Assembly: GCA_964549615.1 (NCBI GenBank)
Contig: CAZJVP010000098.1
Coordinates: 1-7,664, forward strand
Direction of reading: 5' to 3'
DNA from: CAYVLA01 sp964549615 [NCBI: uncultured Thermococci archaeon]
GTDB lineage: Archaea; CAYQAE01; CAYVLA01
Length of the DNA stretch: 7,664 nucleotides
A program made the translations under genes and the position numbers. This document shows, in pieces, positions 6,751 through 7,664 of the stretch. The notes beneath the pieces were generated by a model. That model did no database searches, was not told the DNA's origin, and worked only from the letters and a program-made list of their open reading frames with translations. Position 1 is the first letter of the stretch, and each line of letters starts with the position of its first letter.

Positions 6751-6888
6751 TCCAACATTTTCCCCAAGTTCTTGCGATTTTCCGCCCCTAGGAAGTCCTG
6801 AATCGCCGATCAGTATGTGAGGAGCAGTGTGGGTTATGGGAATAGTGCAGGATCTCCTTTGAGTCCCAAGTTAGCCTTGAGCGAAGAG

Positions 6889-6897
6889 AGTTATTAG
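6889..6897 (+). promoter_or_regulatory. Weak candidate TATA element for the stand-alone DUF835 gene
   Basis: AGTTATTAGC is the most A/T-rich stretch shortly before the ATG at 6929. If it is the TATA box, transcription would start about ten bases before or close to the ATG, giving a nearly leaderless message. That agrees with the lack of a Shine-Dalgarno sequence at normal spacing. Together with the opposite promoter at 6740-6750 it would make this 225-base spacer a shared regulatory region. Confidence 0.25.
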
Positions 6898-6928
6898 CGA
6901 GGGACATCGTGTCATTCAAGGGCTTCGT

Positions 6929-7375
6929 ATGAGCGAAAAGGGTGTGAGCTACATCGTCCCGGAGCCCGAACGTGCCTACAAGGTGCTGAGAGACCTCTTC
7001 CTCGCCGGCTTCCCGGCCATGTGCGTCACTAGGATTCATCCGGAGAAGCTGCACAAGGATTTTCCGAACATTGCCCTCGTTTGGCTATCGACGAGCAGGG
7101 ATGACCCTAGATCCACCCGATCGTCAAGCATCGGCGTTGTCGGCCAGATTGTCGATTCCTTTCTCAGGGAACAAGATGCGCCGAAGGCGGTGCTCATCGA
7201 CGGACTCGAGTATCTCGTGGCAAACAACGGATTTGGACCGGTTATTCGATGGCTGTTTGACGTTGTCGATGCTGTCGCCTCGACGAACTCGATTCTCTTG
7301 GTTGTATCTTCCCCAAAGGCTTTCACTTCGGCGGAGTTCGCCCTGCTAAAGCGCAACCTCCGGGATCTCCCCTGA
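6929..7375 (+). CDS. Stand-alone DUF835 domain protein
   Basis: The protein has 148 residues and consists of the DUF835 domain alone, with no membrane helix or signal peptide, so it should be cytoplasmic. It is paralogous to the C-terminus of the membrane sensor encoded nearby. Shared elements in order are MCVTRIHPEKL (31-41, sensor GLCLTRAYPERV), ALVWLS (49-54), VLIDGLEYLVANN (88-100, sensor VVYCDGIEYLVANN) and TNSILLVVSSP (119-129). The free domain could compete with, or relay from, the membrane-bound copy; this is inference. The ATG at 6929 is taken because it lies just before the first predicted strand and no in-frame ATG, GTG or TTG is found just upstream. A GAGGGA at 6899-6904 is too far away to serve. 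The gene is divergent from the ATPase-sensor operon across 225 bases. Confidence 0.85.
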   Translation: MSEKGVSYIVPEPERAYKVLRDLFLAGFPAMCVTRIHPEKLHKDFPNIALVWLSTSRDDPRSTRSSSIGVVGQIVDSFLREQDAPKAVLIDGLEYLVANNGFGPVIRWLFDVVDAVASTNSILLVVSSPKAFTSAEFALLKRNLRDLP

Positions 7376-7664
7376 CTCCTCCAGAGGCACGCCGGAGGTA
7401 GGACTTCCATGTGCGGAGTCCCGACAGCACGCCCGTCCGGGCTCTTCCCCTTAAACCATACAGGCGATCACGATTGCGAAGACAGTGGGTGCTTCCTCGT
7501 CGACCCGCAGGATCCCCTGCCAGAACAAGCAGAATGCCACAGAGCACGGCCCTTGGGCTGCAAGATGGCAGAGCTCTCGAGCGGCGGAGAATATTCGCGA
7601 TATTCAACAAGATTATCTACAGAGGGCACATGGAATTTCTCCCAGTCGGCGCACAAGCTAAGCG
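7376..7664. other. Right-edge region with no firm gene
   Basis: No reading frame here is convincing. A plus-strand frame is open to the right edge, with an ATG at 7534 and another at 7630. The second follows an A/T-rich stretch and a GAGGG at 7622-7626, so a gene may begin there (MEFLPVGAQAK), but only about 11 codons are visible. On the minus strand three frames stay open for 50-95 codons, one with a hydrophobic stretch (CGILLVLAG), but none resembles a known family. GCCCG-TC-CGGGC at 7431-7442 followed by TCTTCCCCTT could form a small hairpin behind the DUF835 gene. Confidence 0.3.
7589..7605. repeat. Near-perfect palindrome, possible operator
   Basis: GAATATTCGCGATATTC is an inverted repeat around TCGCGA with one extra T in the left arm. 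It sits in the most A/T-rich part of the region, 24 bases before the possible start at 7630, where an archaeal TATA box or operator would be expected. Its role is inferred from position. Confidence 0.35.

Noticed and set aside
7431-7442. GCCCG-TC-CGGGC hairpin as terminator of the DUF835 gene
   Set aside because: The stem is five pairs with a two-base loop and no true T-run follows; it is kept only as a remark for that region.
7323-7610. Minus-strand 95-codon frame with a hydrophobic segment
   Set aside because: It overlaps the end of the DUF835 gene, is Arg/Gly-rich, and competing frames on the same strand are equally open.

Overview
The window looks like a piece of a GC-rich archaeal chromosome, most likely from the Thermoplasmatota (Methanomassiliicoccales or relatives). 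The reasons are two DUF835 proteins, a GvpD/KaiC-like single-domain ATPase, a DUF1616 membrane protein, TATA-like elements upstream of several genes, and a Shine-Dalgarno sequence typical of archaea. The assignment rests on protein families only; there is no rRNA or other marker. I see no tRNA, rRNA, CRISPR array, insertion sequence or integrase.

Left part (1-3030), envelope and sugar genes. The 3' end of a gene (2-709, +) encodes a protein with a patch resembling starch-binding modules followed by helical repeats. It converges on an SDR-family nucleotide-sugar epimerase/dehydratase (870-1817, -). That gene is divergent from a DUF1616 membrane protein (2017-3030, +) whose outer domain carries seven N-glycosylation sequons. 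The epimerase and DUF1616 pairing suggests surface polysaccharide or glycoprotein work.

Middle part (3031-4663). A strong ribosome binding site leads into a broken gene for a secreted acidic protein (3242-3771, +), with an in-frame TGA, a one-base frameshift and a lost 3' end. It runs into a 215-residue orphan gene (3772-4419, -) that has its own promoter.

Right part (4664-7375), a putative signalling locus. A KaiC/GvpD-like ATPase (TTG start) is followed 21 bases later by a seven-helix membrane sensor whose cytoplasmic output is DUF835 instead of a histidine kinase. A free-standing DUF835 protein is transcribed divergently from the same intergenic region. Aligning the three proteins by eye gives the main observation here: the DUF835 domain looks like the neighbouring ATPase domain with its Walker A loop lost. 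The T-R...E-K-L...F-P segment, the Walker-B-like acidic strand and the following S-x-T-G-S-strand all match. This suggests a module of one active P-loop ATPase plus membrane-bound and soluble degenerate partners. The biochemical function is unknown. The last 289 bases hold no gene I can call firmly, only a near-perfect palindrome before a possible gene start at the right edge.
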